DNA of 64,000 nucleotides from an uncultured Peptoniphilus sp. (GCF_946998875.1 NZ_CAMQAY010000003.1:1-64000); one strand, 5' to 3'. Positions 17,673 to 28,201 are shown, numbered from the stretch's first letter. The notes: generated from the letters alone by a model not told the origin. Translations and numbers: made by a program.

Positions 17673-20084
17673 TTATTTTACAACTATATTTACAATCTTA
17701 TTTGGAATATAAATTTTCTTTACAACTTTCTTTCCTTCAGTATTTTTTGCAAAAAGTTCATCCTTTTCTGCAACTTCAAATACCTTATCTTGTGATTCAT
17801 CTCTAGCAATTTTAATTGTGTATCTAACCTTGCCATTAAATTGAACTGGGATTTCAATTTCATCGTCAATAGTCATTTTTTCGTCATACTTAGGCCAAAC
17901 TTGCTCAGAAAGAACTCCATCTAAGTTACAAACTTGCCACAATTCTTCAGTTATATGTGGAGCAACTGGATTTAATAAAATTAAGAAAGTTCTAAAATCT
18001 TCTTTTGTGATTTTTCCAGCTGAACTAAATTCATTTGAAAGTGTCATAAGTTGTGCAATGGCTGTATTTGCCTTTAAGTTTATATAATCTTCAGTAACTT
18101 TTTTAATAGTCTTGTGAATTTCAGATGCTAAATCTTCTGAATATTTATCGCCATCAACAACTAAGCTTTGTAAATTCCAAACTCTTTCCAAAAATCTTCT
18201 ACAGCCCTTAACGCCATTTTCTGACCATGGAACTGGCTTTTCAAAATCTCCAATAAACATTTCATAGCATCTTAGTGTATCGGCACCATAGTCTCTTACA
18301 ATGTCGTCTGGATTTACAACATTTCCTCTTGATTTAGACATTTTTTCATTGTTGCCACCAAGGATCATGCCGTGAGAAGTTCTCTTTTGATAAGGTTCTT
18401 TAGTTGGAACTACTCCAATGTCATACAAGAATTTGTGCCAAAATCTTGAATATAATAAGTGAAGTGTAGTGTGTTCCATTCCTCCATTGTACCAGTCTAC
18501 TGGCATCCAATAATCAAGGGCATCTTTACTTGCAAGCTCTTTATCATTGTGGGGATCAGTGTATCTCAAGAAGTACCAAGATGAGCCAGCCCATTGTGGC
18601 ATTGTATCAGTTTCTCTTTTTGCAGGGCCACCACATTTTGGACAAGTTGTATTAACCCAATCAGTCATCTTTGCAAGTGGTGATTCACCTGAATCAGTTG
18701 GCTCATAGTTTTCAACTTCTGGAAGTAAAAGTGGAAGTTCTTCTTCTGGAAGAGCAACATAACCACATTTATCGCAGTGAACTATAGGTATTGGTTCTCC
18801 CCAATATCTTTGTCTTGAGAAAACCCAGTCCCTTAATTTATAATTTATCTTTCTATCGCCTAGCTTATTTTCTTCAAGATAATCAATCATCTTAGCAATG
18901 GCATCTTTAACTTCAAGACCATTTAAAATTCCTGAGTTTATCATTTTACCTGTTGCAGTTTCAGTGTTTGCATGTTCACTAACATCTGAACCTTCAATTA
19001 CTGGAATAATTTCTAGACCAAACTTCTTTGCAAAGTCGTAGTCACGGTCATCATGAGCAGGAACTGCCATAATTGCACCAGTTCCGTAAGTCATAAGAAC
19101 ATAATCTGAAATCCAAATAGGTATTTCTTTATTTGTAAGAGGATTTATTGCCTTAATTCCCTTAATTTCAACACCAGTTTTGTCTTTTTCAAGTTCAGTT
19201 CTTTCGAATTCACTTTTCTTAGCGCATTCTTCTTTATAGGCATTTATTTCATCTAAGTTTTCAATTTTATCTGCGTGATTTTCAATTAGTGGGTGTTCAG
19301 GTGCAATTACCATATAAGTTGCACCGTAAATTGTATCTGGTCTAGTAGTGAAAACTTCAAGCTTTTCATCATAATCTTTAAGTGAGAAATTTATGCTTGC
19401 CCCTTCACTTCGTCCAATCCAATTTTTTTGTTGTGTGACAACTCTTTCGATGAAGTCTAAATCGTCAAGGTCATTAATAAGTCTATCTGCATATTCAGTG
19501 ATTTTTAACATCCATTGGCTCTTAACTCTTCTTACAACTTCTTCGCCACATCTTTCACATTTGCCACCTACAACTTCTTCGTTAGAAAGTCCTACTTTAC
19601 AAGAAGGGCACCAGTTTATTGGCATTTCCTTTTTGTAGGCAAGTCCATGTTTATATAATTGTAAGAAAATCCATTGTGTCCACTTATAATATTCTGGGTC
19701 AGTTGTGTTAATTTCCCTTGACCAATCAAAGGAAAATCCAATTGATTTTAACTGTTCCTTAAAGTGGGCAATGTTATTTTTTGTAACTATAGCTGGATGA
19801 ATTTTATTTTTTATTGCATAGTTTTCAGTTGGAAGACCAAAGGCATCCCAGCCCATTGGAAAAAGTACATTATATCCTTGCATTCTCTTCATTCTTGAAA
19901 CAATATCAAGAGCAGTATAAGGTCTTGGATGTCCTACATGAAGTCCTTGTCCAGATGGATAAGGAAACTCTACAAGGGCGTAGAATTTTTCTTTGTCAGA
20001 ATTATTTTTGCAGACAAAGGATTCATGTTCATCCCAAAAGTCTTGCCACTTTTTTTCTATTTCACTTGGTGTATATTTATTCAT
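17673..20084 (-). CDS. leuS: Leucyl-tRNA synthetase
   Basis: An 803-residue class I synthetase. The HIGH-type motif appears as HVGHPRPY (about residue 48) and the KMSKS motif as EKMSKSRG (about 570). Between them is the CP1 editing domain with [12 protein letters not shown] and the conserved Asp in [10 protein letters not shown] zinc-binding CPSC...CERC region lies at about 155-180. Length is typical. It begins 9 bases after asnS and is probably co-transcribed with it. No T-box leader is seen upstream of either gene. Confidence 0.97.
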   Translation of the reverse strand: MNKYTPSEIEKKWQDFWDEHESFVCKNNSDKEKFYALVEFPYPSGQGLHVGHPRPYTALDIVSRMKRMQGYNVLFPMGWDAFGLPTENYAIKNKIHPAIVTKNNIAHFKEQLKSIGFSFDWSREINTTDPEYYKWTQWIFLQLYKHGLAYKKEMPINWCPSCKVGLSNEEVVGGKCERCGEEVVRRVKSQWMLKITEYADRLINDLDDLDFIERVVTQQKNWIGRSEGASINFSLKDYDEKLEVFTTRPDTIYGATYMVIAPEHPLIENHADKIENLDEINAYKEECAKKSEFERTELEKDKTGVEIKGIKAINPLTNKEIPIWISDYVLMTYGTGAIMAVPAHDDRDYDFAKKFGLEIIPVIEGSDVSEHANTETATGKMINSGILNGLEVKDAIAKMIDYLEENKLGDRKINYKLRDWVFSRQRYWGEPIPIVHCDKCGYVALPEEELPLLLPEVENYEPTDSGESPLAKMTDWVNTTCPKCGGPAKRETDTMPQWAGSSWYFLRYTDPHNDKELASKDALDYWMPVDWYNGGMEHTTLHLLYSRFWHKFLYDIGVVPTKEPYQKRTSHGMILGGNNEKMSKSRGNVVNPDDIVRDYGADTLRCYEMFIGDFEKPVPWSENGVKGCRRFLERVWNLQSLVVDGDKYSEDLASEIHKTIKKVTEDYINLKANTAIAQLMTLSNEFSSAGKITKEDFRTFLILLNPVAPHITEELWQVCNLDGVLSEQVWPKYDEKMTIDDEIEIPVQFNGKVRYTIKIARDESQDKVFEVAEKDELFAKNTEGKKVVKKIYIPNKIVNIVVK

Positions 20085-20092
20085 ATTATCTC

Positions 20093-21481
20093 CTAAAATT
20101 CAGCGTTTCCAACAGTTCTTGGGAATGGAATGACATCTCTAATGTTTTTCATTCCAGTTATATACATTACAGCTCTTTCAAAGCCTAGGCCATAACCAGA
20201 GTGAACTACAGATCCATATCTTCTAAGATCAAGATACCAATCGTAAGTATCCATATTCATGCCAATGTTTTTCATTTTTTCTTCAAGAAAATCTAGTCTG
20301 TGTTCCCTTTGGCTTCCTCCAATGATTTCGCCGACTCCAGGTACTAGAAGGTCCATTGCTGCAACAGTTTTTTTGTCTTCATTTTCATACATATAGAAGG
20401 CTTTGATTTCCTTAGGATAATCTGTTACGAAAACTGGTTTTTTGAAAACTTCTTCTGTTATATATCTTTCGTGTTCAGTTTGAAGGTCAATCCCCCAGCT
20501 AACTGGATAGTTAAATTCTCTATCAGCTTTTTCAAGAATTTCAATAGCTTCTGTATAAGTTATTCTTGCAAATTCATTTTCAACTACATTGTGAAGTCTT
20601 TCTAATAGACCCTTGTCGATGAAGCTGTTGAAGAATTCCATTTCTTGTGGTGCATTTTCAAGGACATAAGAAATGATGTACTTTAACATTTCTTCTGAAA
20701 CATCCATATTTACATTTAAGTCTGCAAAGGCCATTTCTGGTTCAATCATCCAAAATTCAGCAGCGTGTCTTTGTGTGTTTGAATTTTCTGCCCTAAAAGT
20801 AGGTCCAAAAGTGTAAACATTTTTGAAGGCTTCTGCAAAAGCTTCAGCTTCAAGTTGACCTGATACAGTTAGGTGAGTCATTTTGTTGAAGAAGTCCTTA
20901 GAATAATCAACTTCTGTTGGATTTGCTTTTGCTATGCTAGCTATATCAAGAGTTGTAACTTGGAACATTTCTCCTGCGCCTTCAGCATCAGATGTTGTAA
21001 TTATTGGAGCGTGAACATATACAAATCCCTTTTCTTGGAAAAATTTGTGAATTGCATAGGCAATTAGTGACCTAACTCTAAAAACAGCATTAAAGGTGTT
21101 TGCTCTAGGACGAAGATGGGCAATTGTCCTCAAATATTCCATTGTATGTCTCTTCTTTTGAAGAGGATAAGATGGGTCAGATGAACAAATGGCAACAATC
21201 TTATTTGCTTGTAGTTCAAAGGATTGATTTTTCCCTGGTGACTTAACAATCTTTCCAGTAACTTCTAGAGATGAAGAAATTGGATATTTTTCAATTTCAT
21301 CAAAATTTGAAAGTTCCTTACCATAAACTACTTGAATTGGCTTAAAAACAGTTCCATCTGTGAGCTCAATAAAACCAAAGTTTTTTGAAGCTCTACTTGT
21401 CTTTATCCAACCACTTAATACTATTTCTTTATCTAAAAAATCTTCTGGATTTTTAAAAATATCTCTAATGCTAATTGACAT
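20093..21481 (-). CDS. asnS: Asparaginyl-tRNA synthetase
   Basis: A 462-residue class II synthetase. An N-terminal OB-fold anticodon-binding domain ([10 protein letters not shown]...FIELTDG) precedes the catalytic core with motif 2 [21 protein letters not shown] (split around the ATP site) and motif 3 [13 protein letters not shown]. An AGGAGG Shine-Dalgarno precedes the ATG. Its presence means the GatCAB complex at 38533-41702 is probably needed for Gln-tRNA rather than Asn-tRNA, an inference that depends on genes outside the window. Confidence 0.96.
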   Translation of the reverse strand: MSISIRDIFKNPEDFLDKEIVLSGWIKTSRASKNFGFIELTDGTVFKPIQVVYGKELSNFDEIEKYPISSSLEVTGKIVKSPGKNQSFELQANKIVAICSSDPSYPLQKKRHTMEYLRTIAHLRPRANTFNAVFRVRSLIAYAIHKFFQEKGFVYVHAPIITTSDAEGAGEMFQVTTLDIASIAKANPTEVDYSKDFFNKMTHLTVSGQLEAEAFAEAFKNVYTFGPTFRAENSNTQRHAAEFWMIEPEMAFADLNVNMDVSEEMLKYIISYVLENAPQEMEFFNSFIDKGLLERLHNVVENEFARITYTEAIEILEKADREFNYPVSWGIDLQTEHERYITEEVFKKPVFVTDYPKEIKAFYMYENEDKKTVAAMDLLVPGVGEIIGGSQREHRLDFLEEKMKNIGMNMDTYDWYLDLRRYGSVVHSGYGLGFERAVMYITGMKNIRDVIPFPRTVGNAEF

Positions 21482-21517
21482 AATTCCTCCTAATTTGTAT
21501 TCCTTACATAATGTTTA

Positions 21518-21546
21518 AGTATATAATTAAATCCCACATTTGTCAA
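21518..21546 (-). promoter_or_regulatory. Near-consensus promoter of asnS-leuS
   Basis: A perfect TTGACA (21541-21546), a 17-base spacer and TATACT (21518-21523). The leader to the ATG is only about 30 bases, too short for a T-box. Confidence 0.88.
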
Positions 21547-21552
21547 TTTTAC

Positions 21553-22854
21553 TCACTTCAAAGTGTCAAGGTAGGTCTTAATAATTTTTTCGTAACCAAT
21601 ATCCTTTGGCTCATAATATTTTTTGCCAAGAAAATTATCTGGCATGTACTTTTGATCTACATAAGAGCCTTCATAATTGTGGGGATATAAATATTTTTCA
21701 TCAGTTTCATTTTGCGGGTTATGCTTATCCCTAATGTTCTTTGGTATATTTATATTATTTTCATTTTTTACATCTTCCAGAGCCTTATTTATTCCAAGGT
21801 AGGATGCATTTGATTTTTCTGAAGATGCAAGGTAAGTTACCATTTGTGCCAAAATAATTCTCGCTTCAGGCATTCCAACTGCATTAATGCTGTTAAAACA
21901 AGCTGATGCCATGACCATTGCCTGAGGATTTGCGTTTCCTACATCTTCTGATGCAAAAATCATAAGCCTTCTTGCTATAAACTTTATGTCCTCTCCGCCT
22001 TCTAGCATCTTGGCAAGATAAATTAAGGCTGCATCGGGATCAGACCCTCTCATAGACTTTATAAAGGCAGAGATTGTGTCATAATGCTCGTTATTATCCT
22101 TGTCATACTTTATATTTTTAATCAAAAGTGAATTTCCAATTACATTTTCGTCTACAAAAATTTTTCCATCAACTTCGTCAGTAGATAAAATTGCAATTTC
22201 TAAACTATTTAATAAAAATCTGCCATCTCCATTGGAATTTTTTACTAGAATTTTTTTGGCAAGTTCTGTAATTTCAACACTTTTATTTCCAAAGCCTCTT
22301 TCCTTGTCACTTAATGCCCTATCAAGCATTTTGTATAGGTCCTTATCCTCAAGTGGAAGTAAATTTATAATTTGCATCCTAGATAAGAGGGCCCTATTGA
22401 CTTCAAAGTAGGGATTTTCTGTTGTGGCTCCAATTAAAGTTATGACTCCCCTTTCCACAAAGGGCAAAAGGGCATCTTGTTGAGTCTTGTTAAACCTATG
22501 AATTTCGTCAATAAAAACAATGGTAGAGACATTGTGAAACTTCATTGAGTCTTCAGCTTTTTTTAAAACTTCACGAAGCTCTTTTAAGTTTGAAGTGACA
22601 GCAGAAAGTTTTATAAAATTTTTATTTGTAGTCTTTGCAATTATTTCTGCCAAAGTTGTCTTGCCAACTCCAGGCGGTCCATAAAATAAAATAGAAGAAA
22701 GTCTGTCGCTCTTTATTAGCCTTGACAGGTATTTACCCTCACCAATTACATGATCTTGACCAACAAATTCATCTAAATTTCTCGGCCTCATCTTGTCGGC
22801 AAGAGGCGCCTCTCTCATTAGGTTTTTTTGCATGCTAAGTTCGAATAAATCCAT
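21553..22854 (-). CDS. rarA: Replication-associated recombination ATPase RarA/MgsA
   Basis: A 433-residue AAA+ ATPase related to the clamp loader and acting at stalled forks. Seen are PLADKMRPRNLDEFVGQDH at the N-terminus, GPPGVGKTTLAE (Walker A), IVFIDEIHRFNKTQQDA (Walker B), the sensor GATTENPYFEVN and the family's C-terminal tetramerisation region (SMRGSDPDAALIYLA, MPEARIILAQ). It follows nrdR by one base, forming a two-gene unit. Confidence 0.95.
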   Translation of the reverse strand: MDLFELSMQKNLMREAPLADKMRPRNLDEFVGQDHVIGEGKYLSRLIKSDRLSSILFYGPPGVGKTTLAEIIAKTTNKNFIKLSAVTSNLKELREVLKKAEDSMKFHNVSTIVFIDEIHRFNKTQQDALLPFVERGVITLIGATTENPYFEVNRALLSRMQIINLLPLEDKDLYKMLDRALSDKERGFGNKSVEITELAKKILVKNSNGDGRFLLNSLEIAILSTDEVDGKIFVDENVIGNSLLIKNIKYDKDNNEHYDTISAFIKSMRGSDPDAALIYLAKMLEGGEDIKFIARRLMIFASEDVGNANPQAMVMASACFNSINAVGMPEARIILAQMVTYLASSEKSNASYLGINKALEDVKNENNINIPKNIRDKHNPQNETDEKYLYPHNYEGSYVDQKYMPDNFLGKKYYEPKDIGYEKIIKTYLDTLK

Positions 22855-22855
22855 T

Positions 22856-23314
22856 TTAATTCTTCTTTTTTACAAAATTTTCAAGCTCGTCTACAAAGGA
22901 TTGAAGGTCTTTAAATTCCCTATAAACTGATGCAAATCTAACATAGGAAACTTCATCTAAGTCCTTTAACTCGTCCATTACCATTTCCCCAATTTCAAGA
23001 GAAGTTATTTCTCTTCTCATGGAGTTTTCTATTTTCTTTTCAATGTTATTAACTGCTTCTTCAATCTCATCAGCAGACACAGGTCTCTTCTCGCAGGACT
23101 TTATCATTCCTCTAATGATTTTGTCGCGGTCAAAGGCTTGCCTGTTGCCATCTTTTTTTATAACCATAACTGGAGATTGCTCAATTTTTTCATAAGTTGT
23201 AAATCTTTTTTGACATTTTAAACACTCACGCCTTCTTCTTATTGTATAACCTTCATCAGTAGGTCTAGTGTCTAAAACTTTCGAATCATCATATCCACAG
23301 AAGGGACATTTCAT
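22856..23314 (-). CDS. nrdR: Ribonucleotide reductase transcriptional repressor NrdR
   Basis: A 152-residue repressor that senses ATP/dATP. The N-terminal zinc ribbon has MKCPFCGYDDSKVLDTR and ECLKCQKRFTTYE (four cysteines), then an ATP-cone domain (about 46-136) starting VMVIKKDGNRQAFD. The longest frame begins at a GTG (23323), but that GTG is part of the Shine-Dalgarno GAGGTG. The ATG at 23314 gives the standard MKCPFC start, so it was chosen. No nrd structural gene is in the window, and I found no clear NrdR box near it. Confidence 0.95.
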   Translation of the reverse strand: MKCPFCGYDDSKVLDTRPTDEGYTIRRRRECLKCQKRFTTYEKIEQSPVMVIKKDGNRQAFDRDKIIRGMIKSCEKRPVSADEIEEAVNNIEKKIENSMRREITSLEIGEMVMDELKDLDEVSYVRFASVYREFKDLQSFVDELENFVKKKN

Positions 23315-23359
23315 AGTCTTCACCTCATTTAAATAAGGTCCCTTGGACCCTTTGAATTA

Positions 23360-23388
23360 ATAATATCACTTAAAAATCTTTTAATCAA
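23360..23388 (-). promoter_or_regulatory. Promoter of nrdR-rarA
   Basis: TTGATT (23383-23388), a 17-base spacer and TATTAT (23360-23365) preceded by TGA, an extended -10. Confidence 0.75.
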
Positions 23389-23412
23389 TTAATCATAGAT
23401 AAGCTGAGCAAT

Positions 23413-23439
23413 AAAAAAACCGAACACAAGGTGCTCGGT
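23413..23439 (-). terminator. Terminator of gltS
   Basis: A 9-base stem ACCGAGCAC/GTGTTCGGT (one G-T pair) with a 3-base loop and seven T. Confidence 0.9.
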
Positions 23440-23452
23440 CTTTAAAAATATT

Positions 23453-24703
23453 TTATGAAATACTTTGTGCAATATTTAAGAATATTGTGATAAAAATTGA
23501 ATTTGTAATATCAATTGCAAAGGCACCTACCATTGGAAGAATGAAGTATGCTCTTGGTGATGGACCAAATCTTTCAGTGATTGAGTCCATGTTAGCAAGG
23601 GCGTTATAAGTTGCACCCATACCAAAACCACAAATACCACCAGAAAGTACTGCTGCGTCATAATTTTTACCCATAGCCCAATAAGTTACAAAGTAAGCAA
23701 ATAGTGCCATAAATATAGTTTGTGCAAATAAAATTATGAGCATGTGTCCTGCAACATCTTTTAAGTCAAGTAAGTTGATGTCAATTAATGCCATTACTAA
23801 GAATACATTTAGTCCAACATCGCCGCAAATTGAATTGGCTCTTTGGTTAACCATTAAAGGACCCTTTTTACCAATAGTGTTTACGAAAATACCTGCAATA
23901 ATCATTGAAGTTACATAAGCAGGTAAGTTTAATTCTTTTCCCATAATTGATACATGAGTTCTAATAAATTCTTGTAGTATTGCTCCTAAGCCTACAGATA
24001 CAAAAATTAAACCAAGAACTTTTATAAAGTCTCCTGCTTGAAGTGGAACAACTCTTTCATAGCCTTCTCCTGCATTGTTTTCTTCAAGATGTTCTAGCAC
24101 ATCGTCAAGATTTGATGCGTCCTTTTTGTCACCAGAAAGATTATGTTTTCTTATTAGTGTTGAACCTATAGGTCCACCAATTAAAGAGCCCATAATTACT
24201 CCAAATGTTGCAGCTGCAAGAGCAAAAGTCTTTGCATTATCTAAACCTAGCTTAGCAAAAGTACCTCCCCAAGCACCTGCTGAACCATGTCCACCTACCA
24301 TTGTAACTGAACCACATACTAGTCCAAGTAATGGGTTTTCTGAAAGAGCCTTAGCAAGTACAATACCAATTGTATTTTGTCCTAAAACTAAAATTGCTGA
24401 TATTAACCAGAAAATTAAGAATCCCTTTCCACCCTTTTTCAAAGTGTCAAGGTCTGCCCCAACACCTATTGCTGTAAAGAATACCATCATAAATGGGTTT
24501 TGTAGAGCTTGATCAAATTCAAAAGTTGCTATGCCACCAACTTGTAATAAAAATCTTATTATTGCAAATAAAAATCCGCCAATTACTGGTGCTGGCACAC
24601 AAAACTTTTGAAAGAAACTAATCTTTTGTCTTAAAAACTTCCCTATGTAATAAACTATTATTGCAAATCCTACCGTTTGCATTAAATTAAATGAAATGTT
24701 CAT
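23453..24703 (-). CDS. gltS: Sodium/glutamate symporter GltS
   Basis: A 416-residue integral membrane protein of the ESS (GltS) family, importing glutamate with sodium. About ten hydrophobic segments are visible in two inverted halves. Each half has a glycine-rich re-entrant signature: LVCGSVTMVGGHGSAGAWG (about residue 130) and AVLSGGICGFGMGATYNA (about 350). A cytoplasmic loop rich in Asp/Glu lies in the middle (about 185-215). Length is typical. It is a single-gene unit with its own promoter and terminator. Glutamate import suits an amino-acid-fermenting anaerobe. Confidence 0.95.
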   Translation of the reverse strand: MNISFNLMQTVGFAIIVYYIGKFLRQKISFFQKFCVPAPVIGGFLFAIIRFLLQVGGIATFEFDQALQNPFMMVFFTAIGVGADLDTLKKGGKGFLIFWLISAILVLGQNTIGIVLAKALSENPLLGLVCGSVTMVGGHGSAGAWGGTFAKLGLDNAKTFALAAATFGVIMGSLIGGPIGSTLIRKHNLSGDKKDASNLDDVLEHLEENNAGEGYERVVPLQAGDFIKVLGLIFVSVGLGAILQEFIRTHVSIMGKELNLPAYVTSMIIAGIFVNTIGKKGPLMVNQRANSICGDVGLNVFLVMALIDINLLDLKDVAGHMLIILFAQTIFMALFAYFVTYWAMGKNYDAAVLSGGICGFGMGATYNALANMDSITERFGPSPRAYFILPMVGAFAIDITNSIFITIFLNIAQSIS

Positions 24704-24740
24704 AGTTTATAACTACCTCCTTTTTTTAATCGCAGACTTT

Positions 24741-24749
24741 ATTATAACA
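24741..24749 (-). promoter_or_regulatory. Extended -10 of the gltS promoter
   Basis: The minus strand reads TGTTATAAT. No good -35 is seen at 17 bases, consistent with dependence on the TGn extension or on an activator. Confidence 0.6.
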
Positions 24750-24798
24750 AAAATTCTTTAAATAAAAAGTACTTGAGAAAACTTTTACTACTTGTCTA

Positions 24799-24836
24799 AC
24801 TTTTTCTTTAAAATTTTAGAGTTTAAAGAAAAAAGT
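24799..24836. repeat. Imperfect inverted repeat upstream of gltS
   Basis: ACTTTTTCTTTAAA (24799-24812) and TTTAAAGAAAAAAGT (24822-24836) are complementary over 14 pairs with one bulged base; the spacer is 9 bases. It lies about 50 bases upstream of the gltS -10, so it would be a DNA site, not part of the gltS transcript. Confidence 0.5.
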
Positions 24837-25000
24837 ATTATTATAAGTATCAATAAGTAAGTAATTTACCCTTATAAATTAATAAAATATTTATCTTCCT
24901 ATATTAAAGTTTTCAATAAAATTTATCTTTTATTTTTTAAAAAATTTTATAAAAACGATTTTCTTACAATCATCACTGTAAACTTTTAAAGGTTTAAATT

Positions 25001-25026
25001 AAAAAAGGACATTGTTTCCAATGTCC
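25001..25026 (-). terminator. Terminator of ftsZ
   Basis: A perfect 8-base stem GGACATTG/CAATGTCC with a GAAA tetraloop and six T. Confidence 0.93.
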
Positions 25027-25053
25027 AATTAGTTATATTATGAAATTACAAAA

Positions 25054-26145
25054 TTATTTTCTATTTATTCTTAAGAAAGAAGGGATTTTAAGTTCTCCAT
25101 TATCTTCTTCATTGTCTTCTTCAAGAGATGCAAGGGGACTTTTACCTGTAACTTCTGTTTTACTTTCTTTTTTATCTTTCTTTTCGTCTTTGTATTGATC
25201 AAATTCAGTTGCGATAACTGTGATCTTAACTTCATCCTTAAGTGATTCGTCAATTCCTGCACCGAAGATAATATTTGCATCTTCAGATACACAGTCTCTA
25301 ATTAAATCTGCTGCTTCATTAACTTCAAATATACCAAGATCTGAGCCTGCAGTGATATTTAATAGAACAGATTTTGCTCCTTCAATAGAAGTTTCTAGTA
25401 GAGGAGAATTAATTGCAAGTTTAGCTGCTTCTGTAGCTCTTTCATCACCTGATGCACGACCAATACCCATGTGAGCAATGCCCTTATCATACATAATTGT
25501 CTTAACATCGGCAAAGTCAAGGTTAATTAAGTTTGGTACAGAAATTAAATCTGAAATACCTTGAATACCTTGTTTTAAAATGTCGTCTGCCATTTCAAAA
25601 GCTTGTGAGAAGCTAGTCTTCTTGTCTGAAATACTTAGAAGTCTGTCATTTGGAATTATAACTAGAGTATCAACTTTTCCCTTTAGAGAATTTATTCCTA
25701 ATTCGGCAGATTTTGCTCTTTTTCTACCTTCAAATGTAAATGGTTTTGTAACAACGCCAACTGTAAGTAGACCTAATTCTTTAGCAACATCAGCAATAAC
25801 AGGAGCTGCACCAGTACCAGTACCTCCACCCATTCCTGCAGTGATAAATACCATATCGGCACCTTCAAGAGATTCTCTAATTTCATCAATTGATTCTTCT
25901 GCTGCTTGTTCTCCTACTTCAGGATTTGCACCTGCTCCAAGACCCTTAGTAATTTTTTCACCAAGTTGAATTTTATTTTCTGCAAGTGAATTTTTAAGTG
26001 CTTGCTTGTCAGTGTTAAATACTAAAAATTCTACACCCTTTACACCAGCGCTAATCATTCTATTGACAGCATTATTTCCGCCGCCACCAACGCCAACTAC
26101 TTTAATTTTGGCAAATTCGTCTTGGTCCATATCGAATTCCAACAT
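25054..26145 (-). CDS. ftsZ: Cell division GTPase FtsZ
   Basis: A 363-residue tubulin homologue that forms the Z-ring. Seen are [16 protein letters not shown] at the N-terminus, the tubulin signature [12 protein letters not shown] (about residue 105), the T7 loop NLDFADV (about 205) and the C-terminal partner-binding peptide KIPSFLR at the very end. The longest frame starts at 26160, but its first codons (ATG AGG AGG) are the Shine-Dalgarno itself; the ATG at 26145 is 6 bases after AGGAGG and was chosen. It has its own promoter after divIB. ftsA does not precede it. Confidence 0.97.
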   Translation of the reverse strand: MLEFDMDQDEFAKIKVVGVGGGGNNAVNRMISAGVKGVEFLVFNTDKQALKNSLAENKIQLGEKITKGLGAGANPEVGEQAAEESIDEIRESLEGADMVFITAGMGGGTGTGAAPVIADVAKELGLLTVGVVTKPFTFEGRKRAKSAELGINSLKGKVDTLVIIPNDRLLSISDKKTSFSQAFEMADDILKQGIQGISDLISVPNLINLDFADVKTIMYDKGIAHMGIGRASGDERATEAAKLAINSPLLETSIEGAKSVLLNITAGSDLGIFEVNEAADLIRDCVSEDANIIFGAGIDESLKDEVKITVIATEFDQYKDEKKDKKESKTEVTGKSPLASLEEDNEEDNGELKIPSFLRINRK

Positions 26146-26194
26146 AAACATCCTCCTCATATACTATTTGATTGTTTTTATATTCATTACTATT

Positions 26195-26223
26195 ATTTTA
26201 TAGAAATACTTGTAAATAGTCAA
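26195..26223 (-). promoter_or_regulatory. Promoter of ftsZ
   Basis: TTGACT (26218-26223), a 17-base spacer and TAAAAT (26195-26200), in the gap after divIB. ftsZ can therefore be expressed apart from the dcw unit. Confidence 0.78.
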
Positions 26224-26262
26224 TATATAAAGGTCATTTGCTGACTTTTATTTGCCTTTTTA

Positions 26263-27117
26263 CTAATTTTTTTCATTTTCCTTATAACTTTTTTCCTTAT
26301 TTTCAGAATTATTATCATCTTTTTTGTTTTTATTATTGTTTTTATCCTTTTTTTCTTCGCCATCTGTTATTAAAATTGGGCTTTCACCCTTTTCCATTTG
26401 AATAATAATGGCATTTTTGTTAGTTTTCTTTATGTCATCTAAAATTAAGGATAACATCTTTAACTTGTAGGAAGTATTGCTATAGGATCCAAACTCAATT
26501 TTTATTCCACCAACTGTGGTAAAGGTAGCTATTGAGTCTAAAAGTTCAATATCTCTTATGTTTCCACGAAGAGAATATTCATCTTTTTTTAATTCAAGGA
26601 GAAGATCCCTCTTCTCTTCATCTTCTTTGTTAGTCAAAATATAATTTCCAGCCTTGGAGTCATCTACATTAAAGCCTGATAAATTAACCAAATTGTCAGA
26701 TTTTTTCTTGGAATTTTTTATAATTCTAAAATCCTCATCTACAATTAGATAATCATTGGACTCAATTTGATAGTAGGGCGTTCTCTCAGTAACACTTACT
26801 TTCACATTTCCAGTGATGCTATAGGATATTTTGGCATCATTTATGTAAGGAATGGACTTTATTTTTTTTAGCCTATCCTTTTTTGAAATGACAAAATACT
26901 TGCCCCCCCTATTAAGACCTGAAACTTTTTTTATTGCTGCACTGGATACATTTTTATTTCCATCAATTGTAACATTTTTTATTTTAAATAGATTAGAATT
27001 TTTTAGTGCAAAAATTAATAAAAAAATGAAGGAAAAAAATATAAAAAACCTAATAAAAATTCTAAAATATTTTCTTTTCTTATTCAGTTTTCTTTTTTTC
27101 TTTTCCAACTTTTTCAT
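26263..27117 (-). CDS. ftsQ: Division protein DivIB/FtsQ
   Basis: A 284-residue bitopic membrane protein of the divisome. A very basic cytoplasmic N-terminus (KKLEKKKRKLNKKRKYF) precedes one membrane helix (about 21-42). A POTRA-like domain (FKIKNVTIDGNKNVSSAAIKKV) and the beta domain (about 120-240) follow. The C-terminus (about 255-284) is a low-complexity Lys/Asn/Asp/Glu tail. DivIB bridges FtsL and the septal transpeptidase. It is the last gene of the dcw transcription unit. Confidence 0.88.
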   Translation of the reverse strand: MKKLEKKKRKLNKKRKYFRIFIRFFIFFSFIFLLIFALKNSNLFKIKNVTIDGNKNVSSAAIKKVSGLNRGGKYFVISKKDRLKKIKSIPYINDAKISYSITGNVKVSVTERTPYYQIESNDYLIVDEDFRIIKNSKKKSDNLVNLSGFNVDDSKAGNYILTNKEDEEKRDLLLELKKDEYSLRGNIRDIELLDSIATFTTVGGIKIEFGSYSNTSYKLKMLSLILDDIKKTNKNAIIIQMEKGESPILITDGEEKKDKNNNKNKKDDNNSENKEKSYKENEKN

Positions 27118-27121
27118 AAAA

Positions 27122-28201
27122 TCACTTTAAAATTATATCAACTATTTTTTTAACGGCATCTGGACTTGCCAACTTCTTGGCATTTTCTGCCATTAATTTT
27201 CTTTCCTCATCGTTATCTAATATTTTTTCTATTGCCTTTAATAGACTTTCTCCCTTTAGATTTTCTTCTTCAATAACTGAACTTGCACCCATATTACTAT
27301 AGCTCATGGCATTGTAGTATTGATGATTTCCTGCAGTGTATGCCTTTGGTATTAGAATTGATGCTATACCAATTGCAGAAATCTCTGCCAAGGTCATGGC
27401 TGATGAAGATGCGATTACAAGGTCTGCACTAGAGAGATAATCATAAACTTTATGGGTGTAATCTAAAATTTCTACACCTTCAGGAACTTCACCAAGTTTT
27501 TCCATAAAGTAATCATAGTGGTCTCTTCCAGTTACATGAGTAAGCTTAAAGGGAAGTTTTTCCTTTTTATTTAAAATTTCTAAAATTGCATCATTAGTGG
27601 ATTCTTGTCCACCACTGCCGCCAAAGGAAAATACAAATTTTTCATCGTCACCTATCTTTAATTCATCTCTTGATTTTTTTCTGTCAAGATGAGAAAAAAC
27701 ATCTCTAATTGGATTTCCTGTAAAAGTAATGTTTTCGTTATTTAAATATTTTTTAGCTTCCATAAAATTTATAAAGACATAGTCTGCCTTTTTTGCCAAA
27801 ATTTTATTAGTCTTTCCTGGATAAGCATTTTGTTCTTGGATTGCCGTCTTAATCTTTTTTTGTTGTGCCTTAAAGACAATTGGAGCACATACATAGCCCC
27901 CAGTTCCAATTACAATATCTGGCTTAAAATCATTTAATATTTTTGTGCACTGTTTCAAACCCTTCATCAAATTGTAAAAAGTTATAACAGTATCCTTATT
28001 TAATTTTTTCCTAGGAAGTCCTGAAATATCAATCCCTTGAAAATCAAAATTATATTTCTTTGCAAGTTCTTCCTCTAGGGAATTTTTTTTGCCAACATAT
28101 AAAATTTTTGCCTCTTTGTCTTGTTTTTTTATTTCTTCTCCAATGGCAAGGGCAGGATAAATGTGCCCTCCAGTTCCGCCACCAGATAAAATATATTTCA
28201 T
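27122..28201 (-). CDS. murG: UDP-GlcNAc:undecaprenyl-PP-MurNAc-pentapeptide GlcNAc transferase
   Basis: A 359-residue peripheral membrane GT-B enzyme that converts lipid I to lipid II. The N-terminal GGGTGGHIYPALA loop, VIGTGGYVCAP, and the C-domain motifs FSFGGSGGQES and ASSSAMTLAEISAIGIASILIP with the UDP-GlcNAc-binding residues are present. Length is typical. It overlaps ftsW by 4 bases, suggesting coupled translation with the glycosyltransferase that uses its product. Confidence 0.96.
   Translation of the reverse strand: MKYILSGGGTGGHIYPALAIGEEIKKQDKEAKILYVGKKNSLEEELAKKYNFDFQGIDISGLPRKKLNKDTVITFYNLMKGLKQCTKILNDFKPDIVIGTGGYVCAPIVFKAQQKKIKTAIQEQNAYPGKTNKILAKKADYVFINFMEAKKYLNNENITFTGNPIRDVFSHLDRKKSRDELKIGDDEKFVFSFGGSGGQESTNDAILEILNKKEKLPFKLTHVTGRDHYDYFMEKLGEVPEGVEILDYTHKVYDYLSSADLVIASSSAMTLAEISAIGIASILIPKAYTAGNHQYYNAMSYSNMGASSVIEEENLKGESLLKAIEKILDNDEERKLMAENAKKLASPDAVKKIVDIILK

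Larger units (their letters stand above)
24704..25053. other. 350-base intergenic region between gltS and ftsZ
   Basis: Very AT-rich, with no credible reading frame. It holds the gltS Shine-Dalgarno (GGAGG) and extended -10, an imperfect inverted repeat at 24799-24836 and the ftsZ terminator at 25001-25026. Nothing else is recognised in the stretch between about 24840 and 25000. Confidence 0.7.

Noticed and set aside
21482..21552. Possible T-box leader for asnS-leuS
   Set aside because: The promoter lies about 40 bases before the ATG and no T-box core or specifier stem can fit.
26146..26160. Upstream ATG for FtsZ
   Set aside because: Its AGG AGG codons are the Shine-Dalgarno of the ATG at 26145.
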